This document shows positions 34,201-41,998 of a stretch of 58,654 nt of DNA, piece by piece. The translations under genes and the position numbers were made by a program. The DNA is from Planctomycetota bacterium (GTDB lineage: Bacteria > Planctomycetota > SZUA-567 > H5-PLA8): assembly GCA_026184295.1 (NCBI GenBank), contig JAHCJK010000013.1, positions 1 to 58,654 on the forward strand. Reading direction: 5' to 3'. Below the pieces are notes generated by a model. That model saw nothing but the letters and a program-made list of their open reading frames with translations. It was not told where the DNA came from and did not search any database. How positions within the stretch are numbered: the first letter of the stretch is position 1; each line of letters starts with the position of its first letter.

Positions 34201-35936
34201 GCCAGGTGCCCCCACGTGACGGGTTCGTCGGCGTGGAGCGGCAGCGCGAGCGCGCGGCCCACGAGTTTTTCGAGCAGGACGGGCTCGAGCCCGGTTCCTG
34301 GGCGTTTGGCGGCGAAGTCGGCGGCCTCGATGCGCTTGCCTGCGGGCAGGTCGCGCGCGGCCACGAGCGACTTGCGCGCGACCTCGCGCGTGTCGCGTTC
34401 GCAGGGCGCGGGGACCTTGACGCCGCTGCCGAGCGCGGCTTCGACGTGGCGGATCTGCTTCATCATCTGCGCGAATTCGTGCGGTTCGAGCGAGGCCGCG
34501 TGGTCCGGTCCGGGCATGGCGCGGTCGAGCGTAAGATGTTTTTCGAGCACGCAGGCGCCGCGCGCGACGGCCGCGAGCGCGACTTCCCATCCCAGGCTGT
34601 GATCGGACATGCCCGCGGGCCCGCCGACGGCCGCGCGCAGCGAATCCATCGCGCGCAGATTGGTGTCGCCGATGGGCGCGGGGTAGCAGCTTACGCAATG
34701 CAGGACGGCCAGCGCGCTCCCGCCGCAGGCGCGGAAGTGCGCGGCGGCGCGTTCGACTTCGTCGAGCGTGGACATGCCGGTGCTGAGCAGCAGCGGTCGG
34801 CCGTGGCGCGCGATCTGTTCGAGCATCGGGAGGTTGGTGATCTCGCCCGAGCCGAGCTTGAAGCCGTCCACGTTCAGGTTCGCGAGCAGTTCGACGCTTT
34901 CGGCGTCGAAAGGCGTGGAGAGAAAGACCAGTCCGTGGCGTTCGGCCTCGGCCTTAAGCTGGCGGAAATCGTCCGGCGCGAATTCGAGCTTCGCGAGCAT
35001 CTCGTACTGGCTTTCCTCGCCGCCGGTGTTGCGCACCTGGTAGTCGGCCTTGCGCGCGTTGCGCGTGACGAGGTTCGAGGCGCGGAAGGTCTGGAACTTG
35101 ATCGCGTCCGCGCCGCTGCGGGCCGCGGCGTGCACGAGCAGCTTGGCGGTGTGCAGGTTGCCGCCGTGGTTCACGCCGGCCTCGGCGATGACGAAGCACG
35201 GATGCCCGGGGCCGATGGTCCGGCCGCCGAGCGCGAAGGCCGGCCGGGCTTGCGCGCGTTCGAGCGCCATCGCGGCTCGTTCGAGGTCCTCCGGCGCGTC
35301 GATATCGACCGCGCGCCACGGCGCGACGGGCACGCCAAAGGTGGCGTCGGGCGCGGCGAAGGCGCGGCGCGAGCGTAGGAATTCGGCCGAGACCAGGTAC
35401 GCGCCCACGGGCAGCCAGGCTTTGGGGGCGTCCTGGCGGCGCGCGTCGCTGGACTGGGGCAGAGCGGGGGAGAGCACGCCGTTCGCGGCGCGGTTCCAGG
35501 CCCAGGCGAGCGGGTGCGGGGTCTCGGCGACCGCGAGGACCGAGGCGTGCCCGGCTTCGTACGCGGCCCACATCGCGTCCAGGTCGCCGGCGCCGAGCAG
35601 CGGCGAGGTCGGCTGGAGCAGCAGCACGGCGTCGCACGGAGTGCCGCGCGCGGCCATGCGGTCGAGTTCGTACAGCGCGACGTCGAGGGAGGAGGAGTCG
35701 TCTTCGGCCAGATGCGCGGGGCGTAGGTCGTGGGGGCGGTCGCCTTCGGGCCAGGCCTCGGCGATGGCGCGGCTGTCGGTCGAGAGCCGCAGGTGCAGGC
35801 CGGCGTGCCGATCACGCAGCGCGGCGAGCGCGCGGTGGCTCCACGCCACCAGCGGGCGGCCGGCGAGCAGCGCCAGGTTCTTGCCCGGGAAACCCTTCGA
35901 GCCGCCGCGCGCGGTGACGAGGCCGAGGACGTTCAT
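34197..35936 (-). CDS. neuA-neuB: Bifunctional CMP-sugar synthetase / nonulosonate synthase fusion (NeuA-NeuB; LegF-LegI)
   Basis: One 579-residue chain carries two successive pathway enzymes in one frame. Residues 1 to about 225 are a CMP-sialic-acid-type synthetase with TARGGSKGFPGKN (8-20) and LLQPTSPL. From about 245 comes a NeuB-type synthase: IAEAGVNHGG (E252), KFQTFRASNLV, STPFDAESVE, GSGEITN, and a C-terminal SAF/antifreeze-like domain (about 515-575). NeuB joins PEP to the hexose; NeuA then loads CMP. These are usually separate genes. The intact frame and a coherent linker argue against a sequencing slip. Start ATG 35936 overlaps the acetyltransferase stop (ATGA). The legionaminic context makes LegI and LegF the best equivalents. 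Confidence 0.88.
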   Translation of the reverse strand: MNVLGLVTARGGSKGFPGKNLALLAGRPLVAWSHRALAALRDRHAGLHLRLSTDSRAIAEAWPEGDRPHDLRPAHLAEDDSSSLDVALYELDRMAARGTPCDAVLLLQPTSPLLGAGDLDAMWAAYEAGHASVLAVAETPHPLAWAWNRAANGVLSPALPQSSDARRQDAPKAWLPVGAYLVSAEFLRSRRAFAAPDATFGVPVAPWRAVDIDAPEDLERAAMALERAQARPAFALGGRTIGPGHPCFVIAEAGVNHGGNLHTAKLLVHAAARSGADAIKFQTFRASNLVTRNARKADYQVRNTGGEESQYEMLAKLEFAPDDFRQLKAEAERHGLVFLSTPFDAESVELLANLNVDGFKLGSGEITNLPMLEQIARHGRPLLLSTGMSTLDEVERAAAHFRACGGSALAVLHCVSCYPAPIGDTNLRAMDSLRAAVGGPAGMSDHSLGWEVALAAVARGACVLEKHLTLDRAMPGPDHAASLEPHEFAQMMKQIRHVEAALGSGVKVPAPCERDTREVARKSLVAARDLPAGKRIEAADFAAKRPGTGLEPVLLEKLVGRALALPLHADEPVTWGHLA

Positions 35937-36571
35937 CGCACGGCGCTCCCCACGGGCTTGGCCGGCACGCCCATGACCATCGTGTTTTCTTCCACGTCGC
36001 GCGCCACCACGGCGCCCATGCCGACGACCGCGTTCGCGCCGATGCTCAGGTGGTTGCGTACGCAGCAGCCCAGCGCGAGGTACGACCACGGGCCGGCGTG
36101 CACGCCGCCCCCCACGACGGCGCGCGGGCCGAGGTTCACGCCTTCGTCCAGTTTGCAGTCGTGCTCGACGATCGCTCCGGTGTTGATGAGTACGTGGTTG
36201 CCCAGGCGCGCGCCCGCGTTGACGACCGCGTTCGCGCCGATGTAGATGCCCCAGCCCAAATGCGCGCGGGGCGAGACCCACGCGGTGGGATGGATGATGT
36301 TGGCCCAAGTGAGCGCCTTCGGTTCCCAGCGTTCGAGGATCGTGCGGCGAAGGGTTTCGCCGGGCAGGCCGCCGACCGCCACGTGGAAGTGCCCTTCCAT
36401 CCAGCGGTCGAGGGTGCGTTCCAGGTCGGCGTCGCTGCCGAGATGCAGCAGGCCTTCGGCGGCGTCGGGCGCCCAGCAGCCTTCGACGCGCCAGTTGCTC
36501 AGGCGCGCCGCGTCCGTCACCACGCGCGCGTGGCCGCCGGCACCGAACAAACAGACTGTGCGAACATTCAT
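35933..36571 (-). CDS. PglD/NeuD/LegH-type sugar O/N-acyltransferase
   Basis: This is a 212-residue left-handed beta-helix acyltransferase. The N-terminal Rossmann-like part has LFGAGGHARVV (8-18). Hexapeptide repeats run from about 95 to 195 (AWVSPRAHLGWGIYIGANA, HVLINTGAIVEHDC), with His in the EHD motif as the likely catalytic base, as in PglD. In this block it would acetylate the 4-amino group made by LegC, the LegH step. Its start (ATG 36571) has GAGG upstream and its stop overlaps the next start. NeuD (sialic acid O-acetylation) is the alternative. Confidence 0.82.
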   Translation of the reverse strand: MNVRTVCLFGAGGHARVVTDAARLSNWRVEGCWAPDAAEGLLHLGSDADLERTLDRWMEGHFHVAVGGLPGETLRRTILERWEPKALTWANIIHPTAWVSPRAHLGWGIYIGANAVVNAGARLGNHVLINTGAIVEHDCKLDEGVNLGPRAVVGGGVHAGPWSYLALGCCVRNHLSIGANAVVGMGAVVARDVEENTMVMGVPAKPVGSAVR

Positions 36572-36603
36572 AGGGCCTCGCTTGGACGCGCCCGCGTCCG
36601 GAC

Positions 36604-37917
36604 TCACGCCGTTTCCCGCAGCGCCCCCGGCGCGACGGCCAGCGCTTCGTTCTCCTGCCAGACCGTGTGCCGCAGGGCCCATTCGCCGTCCTGCTTCGTC
36701 CACAGATGCGGGCTGCGGAACTTGTCGGCGAGCGCCAGGAAAGTCTGCTTGGTCATCACCGGGTGTTCGAACTGCGCGTGCGCGGCCGGGAACTCCCGCG
36801 CCGACAGGCTCAGGTACTCCATCAGTTCCTTCTCGAAGCGCGCGGGCCATTCGCCGTCGAAGCGCCGCACCAGGGCCACGCCTTCGTCGCGGGTGATCTC
36901 GCCCGAACGGATTTCCTGCGAGGCGTCGTAGGTCGCGCGGCCGATGCCGAATTTCACGCGCGTGGTCCAGTAATGCAGGTCGTCGATCTTGTCGTCGATG
37001 GAGTTGTACTTGCTGTAGGTTCCGGGCGTGCGCTCGGGCGAGGCCTGGAAGTTGCCGTTCTCGACGGCGTAGTAGTACGCGCCCTGCGGATGCCACCTGG
37101 TGTAGTAGCCGAGGTAGTGGACCTCGATCTTGCGCTCGCGCAGCAGGTCGGGATTCGCGGGCAGGTACGGATGCCAGTCGTTCTCGCAGAGGCCGAACTT
37201 GTTCTTCAGGTCCGCGAGCGAGGCGCCGCCGAGGAAGATTTCCTCCTGGTTCTTCGAAGCGAAGTACGCGAAGTCGCGCTTGCTCGATTCCATGTCCTTT
37301 TGCGGATTGCCGTACTCGGCCTCGTTCTCGCCGTAGAAGACGAGCGGGATGTTCATCTGCGCGGCGAACTTCGGCGCGAGGAACTTCTGCCCCAGGATGA
37401 AGGGCTGGAAGGGGTGGAAGAGGTTCTCGACGGCCAGGCGCGTCAGCAGGCGGTGCACGCGGCCGTTCGGATGGACGAGGTAGTTGTCGAAGCCGGCCTG
37501 GATCCAGGCCTGGTGGTTCTTCCAGCCCCAGTCGGTGTACAGGTGCGGAGCCCAGGTGACGGTGAGCGGGTGCATGCCGTACTTGTGCTTGATGACGTGC
37601 GCGGCGTAGAAGCTGTCCTTGCCGCCCGAGCCGGGGACGAGGCAGTCGTAGCTGCCGTCGTTCTTGCGGTAGCGGTCGCAGAGCGCGCGCAGTTCGGCCT
37701 CGCGCTTGTCCCAGTCGATGGCGGACTGCTTGCGTTCGGCGACGCGGCAGGCGTCGCAGATGCCTTCGTCGTCGAAGCGGATCGTGGATTTTTTCGAAGC
37801 GCTGGTGTGCTGGAATTCCACGGCGGAATTCGGGCGCTGGTTGGAGATCACGCAGCGCTTGCAGAACTTCACCTCGCTTGGCAGGCCGTACTTGGTTTCC
37901 AGGGGCGCATGATCCAT
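36604..37917 (-). CDS. pseA: N-acetyl sugar amidotransferase (PseA/WbpG family)
   Basis: This 437-residue ATP-pyrophosphatase-type enzyme turns an acetamido group on a nonulosonic or uronic sugar into an acetamidino group. The PP-loop is SGGKDS (97-102). Paired cysteines C19-x2-C22 and C54-x2-C57 form a likely zinc site. In Pseudomonas WbpG and Campylobacter PseA work on sugars made by genes next to them; WbpG uses ammonia from a HisH-HisF pair. Here hisH and hisF lie immediately upstream in the same transcript, so the trio probably works as one enzyme. The start ATG 37917 lies 16 bases past the hisH stop. Confidence 0.88.
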   Translation of the reverse strand: MDHAPLETKYGLPSEVKFCKRCVISNQRPNSAVEFQHTSASKKSTIRFDDEGICDACRVAERKQSAIDWDKREAELRALCDRYRKNDGSYDCLVPGSGGKDSFYAAHVIKHKYGMHPLTVTWAPHLYTDWGWKNHQAWIQAGFDNYLVHPNGRVHRLLTRLAVENLFHPFQPFILGQKFLAPKFAAQMNIPLVFYGENEAEYGNPQKDMESSKRDFAYFASKNQEEIFLGGASLADLKNKFGLCENDWHPYLPANPDLLRERKIEVHYLGYYTRWHPQGAYYYAVENGNFQASPERTPGTYSKYNSIDDKIDDLHYWTTRVKFGIGRATYDASQEIRSGEITRDEGVALVRRFDGEWPARFEKELMEYLSLSAREFPAAHAQFEHPVMTKQTFLALADKFRSPHLWTKQDGEWALRHTVWQENEALAVAPGALRETA

Positions 37918-37933
37918 CGCGTGATCCTTTCGT

Positions 37934-38566
37934 CTAGACTTCGGTTTGCGCGAACTGTTTGAGCATCTCGAGGCCGGCCTGCCCGCTCTTTTCCGGGTGG
38001 TACTGGAAGCCGGTGATGCGTCCGCTGGCGACGACGGCGGTAATCTCGTGCGCGCCGTAGCGGCAGGCGGCGAGCACGTGAGCCTTGTTTTCGGGCACGA
38101 GCATGAAGGAATGGACGAAGTACGCCCACGTTCCGGGCTCGGTGGCCTGGAGCGGCGTGCCGGCCCAGGCGGCGCCGGCGGGGACGTGCAGGCGGTCCCA
38201 GCCGACGTGCGGAACCTTCACGCCTTCGGACGGGATCAGCACCACGCGCCCGCGGATGATGTCGAGCCCGCGGTGCTTCCCGAATTCTTCGCTCTCGCTC
38301 AGCAGCAGTTGCGCGCCGAGGCAGATGCCCGCGATCGGGCGGCCGGCCTTGGCGAGTTTGCGCAGCGCCTCGACCATGCCGCGGCGTTCCAGTCCCGCCA
38401 TGCCGTCGGCGAAGGCCCCGACGCCGGGGACGACGATGCGTTCGGAAAATGCCAGGTCGCGGCCGTCCTGGGCGACGTCCACTTCGCAGCCGACGTGGTT
38501 CAGGGCCTTCAGCACGCTGTGGAGGTTGCCGAGCCCGTAGTCGCAGACGGTGACGCGCGGTTTCAT
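37934..38566 (-). CDS. hisH: HisH-type glutamine amidotransferase (sugar-amidation paralog)
   Basis: This 210-residue class I glutaminase has C82 in GICLGAQ and the H190-x-E192 pair in YHPEKS, the full catalytic triad. In histidine synthesis HisH feeds ammonia to HisF. Here no other his gene is present and the next gene downstream is an N-acetyl sugar amidotransferase, so ammonia delivery to that enzyme is the likely use, as with the HisH2/HisF2 pair in Pseudomonas O-antigen loci. Start ATG 38566 overlaps the hisF stop (ATGA). Confidence 0.88.
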   Translation of the reverse strand: MKPRVTVCDYGLGNLHSVLKALNHVGCEVDVAQDGRDLAFSERIVVPGVGAFADGMAGLERRGMVEALRKLAKAGRPIAGICLGAQLLLSESEEFGKHRGLDIIRGRVVLIPSEGVKVPHVGWDRLHVPAGAAWAGTPLQATEPGTWAYFVHSFMLVPENKAHVLAACRYGAHEITAVVASGRITGFQYHPEKSGQAGLEMLKQFAQTEV

Positions 38567-39315
38567 TGGCGCACCTCCACGCCGGCCTGGACCAGATGGG
38601 CCTTCAGTTCGGCGACGGTGTGCACGCGGTAATGCAGCAGCGAAGAGACCACCAGGCCGTCGATGCCGAGCTTCGCGGCTTCCACGAGATCCTGCAGGCT
38701 GCCCGCGCCGCCGTGGACGAGCACCGGAATGGGAACGTTGGGCGCGATGGCGGCGATGAGGTCGAGGTCGTAGCCCTTTTTGGTGCCTTCGCGGTCCACG
38801 CTGGTGATGAGCAGTTCGCCGCAGCCGAGGTCCACGGCGCGCATCGACCAGTCGCGCGCGTCGAGGCCCGTGTGTTCGCGGCCGTTGTTGGTGAAGGCTT
38901 CCCAGCGGCCGTCGGGTTTGCGGATGGCTTCGACGGCGACGACGATGCACTGCGTCCCGAAGATCTTCGCGGCTTCCTTGATGAACGCGGGGCGCGTGGT
39001 CGCGGCGGTGTTGATGCAGACCTTGTCCGCGCCGGCGCGGAGCAGGTTCTGGATGTCCATGATCGTGCGGACGCCGCCGCCGACGGTGAGCGGCACGAAG
39101 ATGCGCTCGGCGGTCTCGCGGACGAGTTCGACGATGTTGTTGCGCCCGTACAGGCTGGCGACGATGTCCTGGTAGATCAGTTCGTCGGCGCCCTGTTCGA
39201 AGTACGACTGGGCGAAGTCGGAGGGTTTGCCGAGGACGCGCAGGCCTTCCAGGCGGATCCCCTTGACCAGATTGGGGGCCTTGATGTCCAAGCGTGGGAT
39301 GACGCGCAGCGGCAT
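38563..39315 (-). CDS. hisF: HisF-type cyclase subunit (sugar-amidation paralog)
   Basis: This is a 250-residue TIM-barrel partner of HisH. It starts MPLRVIPRLDIKAPNLVKG; the RLDIKAPNLVKG opening and ADELIYQDIVASLYGRN differ from the CLDVKDGRVVKG type of true histidine HisF and match the version found in legionaminic, pseudaminic and O-antigen clusters. Conserved Asp residues at the barrel mouth and the VHGGAGS phosphate loop are present. The frame is open for 42 extra codons, but ATG 39315 fits the family. It is the first gene of the sugar block. Confidence 0.86.
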   Translation of the reverse strand: MPLRVIPRLDIKAPNLVKGIRLEGLRVLGKPSDFAQSYFEQGADELIYQDIVASLYGRNNIVELVRETAERIFVPLTVGGGVRTIMDIQNLLRAGADKVCINTAATTRPAFIKEAAKIFGTQCIVVAVEAIRKPDGRWEAFTNNGREHTGLDARDWSMRAVDLGCGELLITSVDREGTKKGYDLDLIAAIAPNVPIPVLVHGGAGSLQDLVEAAKLGIDGLVVSSLLHYRVHTVAELKAHLVQAGVEVRQ

Positions 39316-39552
39316 ATCCGGTTCCAGGCAAGGTCTACCGGGAGGAACTCCGCCTCGGCAAAGATTGCCGAATAGACGGACCTCCGGATGCTCCTGTTCG
39401 CTTGGAGCAAACCCGGTGCCTGCCGCTGGAATGCCAGGCAATCTTGTAAAAGCATTTATAAAATAAGTTTATGGGATCATCGATCCGGCCGGGGCCGGCA
39501 AAAATTGCATCCTCTCTCCTTATATAGGGTGCGGCTACGCTCCGCGCTCCCG
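39316..39552 (-). promoter_or_regulatory. Probable promoter region of the sugar block
   Basis: This gap of 237 bases includes a very AT-rich core (39446-39475, with TTTTATAA read on the minus strand). Past it is a CCGGCC/GGCCGG dyad (39491-39504) that might end the preceding transcript. No consensus -35 is present. The AT-rich core is the most likely start site for hisF and the genes after it. Confidence 0.4.
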
Positions 39553-40254
39553 TTAGCTCTTCGCCGGCGCCTGGTGCTGGGGTTCCGGCGCGGGCGGAGG
39601 CTTCGGTTCCGCATGATGCTCGGGCCGCGGCGACGGCTTCTTGACCTCGAAGGTCGTCTTCGTATCCGGCTTCCCGGCGGCGTGGCCCTTCAGTTCCAGG
39701 TTCACGCCTTCAAAGTGGACCTCGACCCCGCGCTTGTCTCCCTTGGCCACCGAGAGCTGCAAGCCGCTCATCTCGATGCTCTGCGACTCGACCCGACCCT
39801 TCTGCTCCTGGGCCTTCTCGGACAGGCTGCCGATGGCCTTGAGGAAGTCGTCCTTCGAGTCCGGAGCCAGCGCGCCGACCATGTCGCCGGCGGACTTGAC
39901 CGTGTCGGAGCCCTTGATCTCGTGCAGTTTTTCCGTCAGCTCTTCCATGCGCCGGAAGTACGCTTCATCCTCGTCCTTGGCGCGGTCGAGCGCCTCGGTG
40001 ATGTAGGCGCGGATCGCTTCCAGCATGGTGGCCAGCGAAGGCGGCTGCTGCTCGGCGTCGGGGTCCTGCCGCTGTCCCAGCAGGATGCGCTCGAACTCGT
40101 CGGGTTCCTTGACCGCCGTCCCGATCTGAATCGAATCGACCGGATCGGAGGACGGCTTCAGAAAGGCCTGACCGAGCGCCACCGAGCGCTCGGCATCGTT
40201 CTGCTGCACCTTCAGGGAAACGGGCGATAGGCCCATCAGGACCATTCCATCCAT
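39553..40254 (-). CDS. Hypothetical protein in flagellar cluster, Pro-rich tail
   Basis: This 233-residue soluble protein has no signal peptide. Residues 1-70 are mixed, about 70-150 helical (coiled-coil-like, for example AYFRRMEELTEKLHEIKGSD), 155-190 beta-like (LSVAKGDKRGVEVHFEGVNLEL), and the last 35 residues rich in Pro, His and Lys. I do not recognise the family. It begins one base after the stop of the kinase-like gene upstream, so the two are surely co-transcribed. A flagellar or surface role is suggested only by position. Confidence 0.65.
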   Translation of the reverse strand: MDGMVLMGLSPVSLKVQQNDAERSVALGQAFLKPSSDPVDSIQIGTAVKEPDEFERILLGQRQDPDAEQQPPSLATMLEAIRAYITEALDRAKDEDEAYFRRMEELTEKLHEIKGSDTVKSAGDMVGALAPDSKDDFLKAIGSLSEKAQEQKGRVESQSIEMSGLQLSVAKGDKRGVEVHFEGVNLELKGHAAGKPDTKTTFEVKKPSPRPEHHAEPKPPPAPEPQHQAPAKS

Positions 40255-40255
40255 C

Positions 40256-41032
40256 TTACACCCCCACTCCCTCCATCTCGGACTCGCGCCTGGTTGCCTC
40301 CGGAATCACGAGGCTCAGCGAGAGGCTCGAATGCGAATCGGACTGCCACTTCGAACGGATGTTCTGCTCGGCGAAGATCTCCAGCGCCATCGCCAGGTCC
40401 GGCAGGGTGGGCCACGGCGAGGCATCCGCGAGAAGCGCGCGGCGTTCCAGCCGCACGCAGACTTCGGCCGCCCGCGCGTCGGGGACGCGCCGGCAGGAGA
40501 CCACGATGTTCTTGGATTCGCCCGCGGCCTGAAGCGCCAGCCAGCGGGTCAGTTCGTAGATGCAGGCGAAGAGCGCGAGCCTGAATTCCGAAGGCCAGGC
40601 CGTGGCGCAGAACTCCGGCGCGTCCTGCTTGAGAAAGAACGGGATGCCGCGGAACTTGGTCTCGCACTTGGCCAGTTCGGCCACCTGCCCGACGGCGCAG
40701 GCGAGGTTGAAGGGCAAGGGTTTGCCCTGGATCGATTTCGAAAACCCGGCGATGCCCTCGGCGAAGATGCGCAGGGTCTCGGTCTGTTCGCGCAGCTTGC
40801 CCGCCAGGCGCTGCATGCCGGAGGGGTTGTTCTGGAGGTACATCAGGTCCGCGTAGCCCACCACGCTGGTAAGGCGGTTGTTGAGTTCGTGGGAAACCGC
40901 GGAGACCATGCGCCCCAGGTACTGCAGGCGTTCGAGTTCCCGCGGATGGGTGGCTGGCGCCTTGACCGGCCGCGCGAGCGTGTCGGCCGTGGCCACGGCG
41001 GCTTCCATGGGAGTCTCAAGCGATGCCGGCAT
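40256..41032 (-). CDS. Histidine-kinase-like protein without sensor domain
   Basis: This is a 258-residue cytoplasmic protein. Residues about 32-100 are a HisKA dimerisation domain with the H-box phospho-acceptor H48 in SAVSHELNNRLTSVVGYADL. The following part is a shortened or worn ATPase domain in which the N-, G1- and G2-boxes cannot be found. It may be a phosphotransfer or decoy partner, not an active kinase. Ribosome site AAGGAG precedes ATG 41032. It lies just downstream of the first flagellin, separated by a hairpin. No response regulator is beside it. Confidence 0.7.
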   Translation of the reverse strand: MPASLETPMEAAVATADTLARPVKAPATHPRELERLQYLGRMVSAVSHELNNRLTSVVGYADLMYLQNNPSGMQRLAGKLREQTETLRIFAEGIAGFSKSIQGKPLPFNLACAVGQVAELAKCETKFRGIPFFLKQDAPEFCATAWPSEFRLALFACIYELTRWLALQAAGESKNIVVSCRRVPDARAAEVCVRLERRALLADASPWPTLPDLAMALEIFAEQNIRSKWQSDSHSSLSLSLVIPEATRRESEMEGVGV

Positions 41033-41071
41033 GGGTATCTCCTTCTTCGGCTACTCGTCACGATGAGGAAT

Positions 41072-41105
41072 GGCGTGGCCCCGGCCGCACGGCCGGGACC
41101 ACGCC
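41072..41105 (-). terminator. Hairpin after flagellin 1
   Basis: GGCGTGGTCCCGGCC pairs with GCCGGGGCCACGCC-type sequence over 15 bases with one mismatch and a short loop. No T-run follows, so it is either a weak terminator or an mRNA-protecting hairpin. Confidence 0.55.
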
Positions 41106-41124
41106 CGCCTTTATCCTGCCTCCG

Positions 41125-41910
41125 TTACCGGATCAGGGAGAGGACGTTCTGCGGCAGCGAGTTGGCTTGCGCCAGCATGGCCGTGGACGCCTGCACCTGG
41201 ATCTGGTAGCGCGAGAACGACGTGGTTTCCTTCGCGACGTCCACGTTGCGGATGCGGCTTTCCGCGGCGCTGACGTTTTCCACGTAGTTTTCGACCCCGA
41301 TGAGCGTGTAGTTCAGCTTGCTTTGCGATGCGCCCAGGCGGCCGCGCATCGTGCTGAGCACGTCGATGGCCGACTGCACGTTCGCCACGCTTCCGATCGT
41401 CGCGCCCGCGATGACGCCCGAAGCCGAGGCCGCCGAGAGGCCGGTAATGCTCTCGGTCGTGCCGTTGGCGTCGATGGTCACCGAACCCAGCGAGCCGCCG
41501 AACAGGGTGATGCCGTTGAACTTGGCGCCGGTCAGGATCGCCACCGCCTTGCTCTGGAGGGCATCGAATTCGGCCGACAGGTTGGTCTTGTCGCTGGAGC
41601 TCTTGGTCGGGTCGCCGTACTCGACGGCCAGTTCTTCCAGGCGTCCCAGCACATCCGAGACGTTCTGGAGGAAGCCGTCCGCCGTATTGATCAGCGAGTT
41701 CACGTTGGCGATGTTGTCGCTGGCCATGCTCGCGCCCTTCACCTGCGCGCGCAGGGTTTCGCTGATCGCCAGGCCGGCCGCGTCGTCCGACGCGCGGTTG
41801 ATGCGCAGGCCCGTGCTGAGCCGTTCGGCCGAAGCCGCGAGGCTCATGTTCGCGCGACTGTAGTTCTTGTAGACCGTAATCGCGCTCGAGTTCGTAACGA
41901 TTCGAGACAT
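41125..41910 (-). CDS. fliC: Flagellin (copy 1)
   Basis: This is a 261-residue filament subunit made almost only of the D0/D1 domains. The N-terminal SLAASAERLSTGLRINRASD and the C-terminal QASTAMLAQANSLPQNVLSL are the canonical flagellin ends. The middle (about 100-200) is short and rich in Ser/Thr, the likely sites of glycosylation. The lack of outer domains D2/D3 makes it much shorter than enteric flagellin (about 500). It is nearly identical to the next copy through the first 98 residues and the last 60. Its leader has CACGGAAGGAG (41917-41927), the shared CsrA-like motif. Confidence 0.95.
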   Translation of the reverse strand: MSRIVTNSSAITVYKNYSRANMSLAASAERLSTGLRINRASDDAAGLAISETLRAQVKGASMASDNIANVNSLINTADGFLQNVSDVLGRLEELAVEYGDPTKSSSDKTNLSAEFDALQSKAVAILTGAKFNGITLFGGSLGSVTIDANGTTESITGLSAASASGVIAGATIGSVANVQSAIDVLSTMRGRLGASQSKLNYTLIGVENYVENVSAAESRIRNVDVAKETTSFSRYQIQVQASTAMLAQANSLPQNVLSLIR

Positions 41911-41936
41911 GGTACACTCCTTCCGTGGTTCAAATC

Positions 41937-41986
41937 ATGCCGGCCTCCGTGCCGGCATCGGCAAAAGCCTCACGGGTTGCGCCCGT
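41937..41986 (-). promoter_or_regulatory. Tandem small hairpins between flagellins 1 and 2
   Basis: ATGCCGGC/GCCGGCAT (41937-41958) and CACGGG/CCCGTG (41971-41986) are two perfect stems in the 88-base gap. They could stabilise the flagellin 2 message end or form part of the flagellin 1 leader. A GCCGATGC word here resembles a sigma28 -10 box but lacks a -35. Confidence 0.4.
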
Positions 41987-41998
41987 GGCACTGCGACG

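Noticed and set aside
37934..39315. hisH and hisF as part of histidine biosynthesis
   Set aside because: No other his genes are present, HisF has the sugar-cluster variant N-terminus, and an N-acetyl sugar amidotransferase follows.
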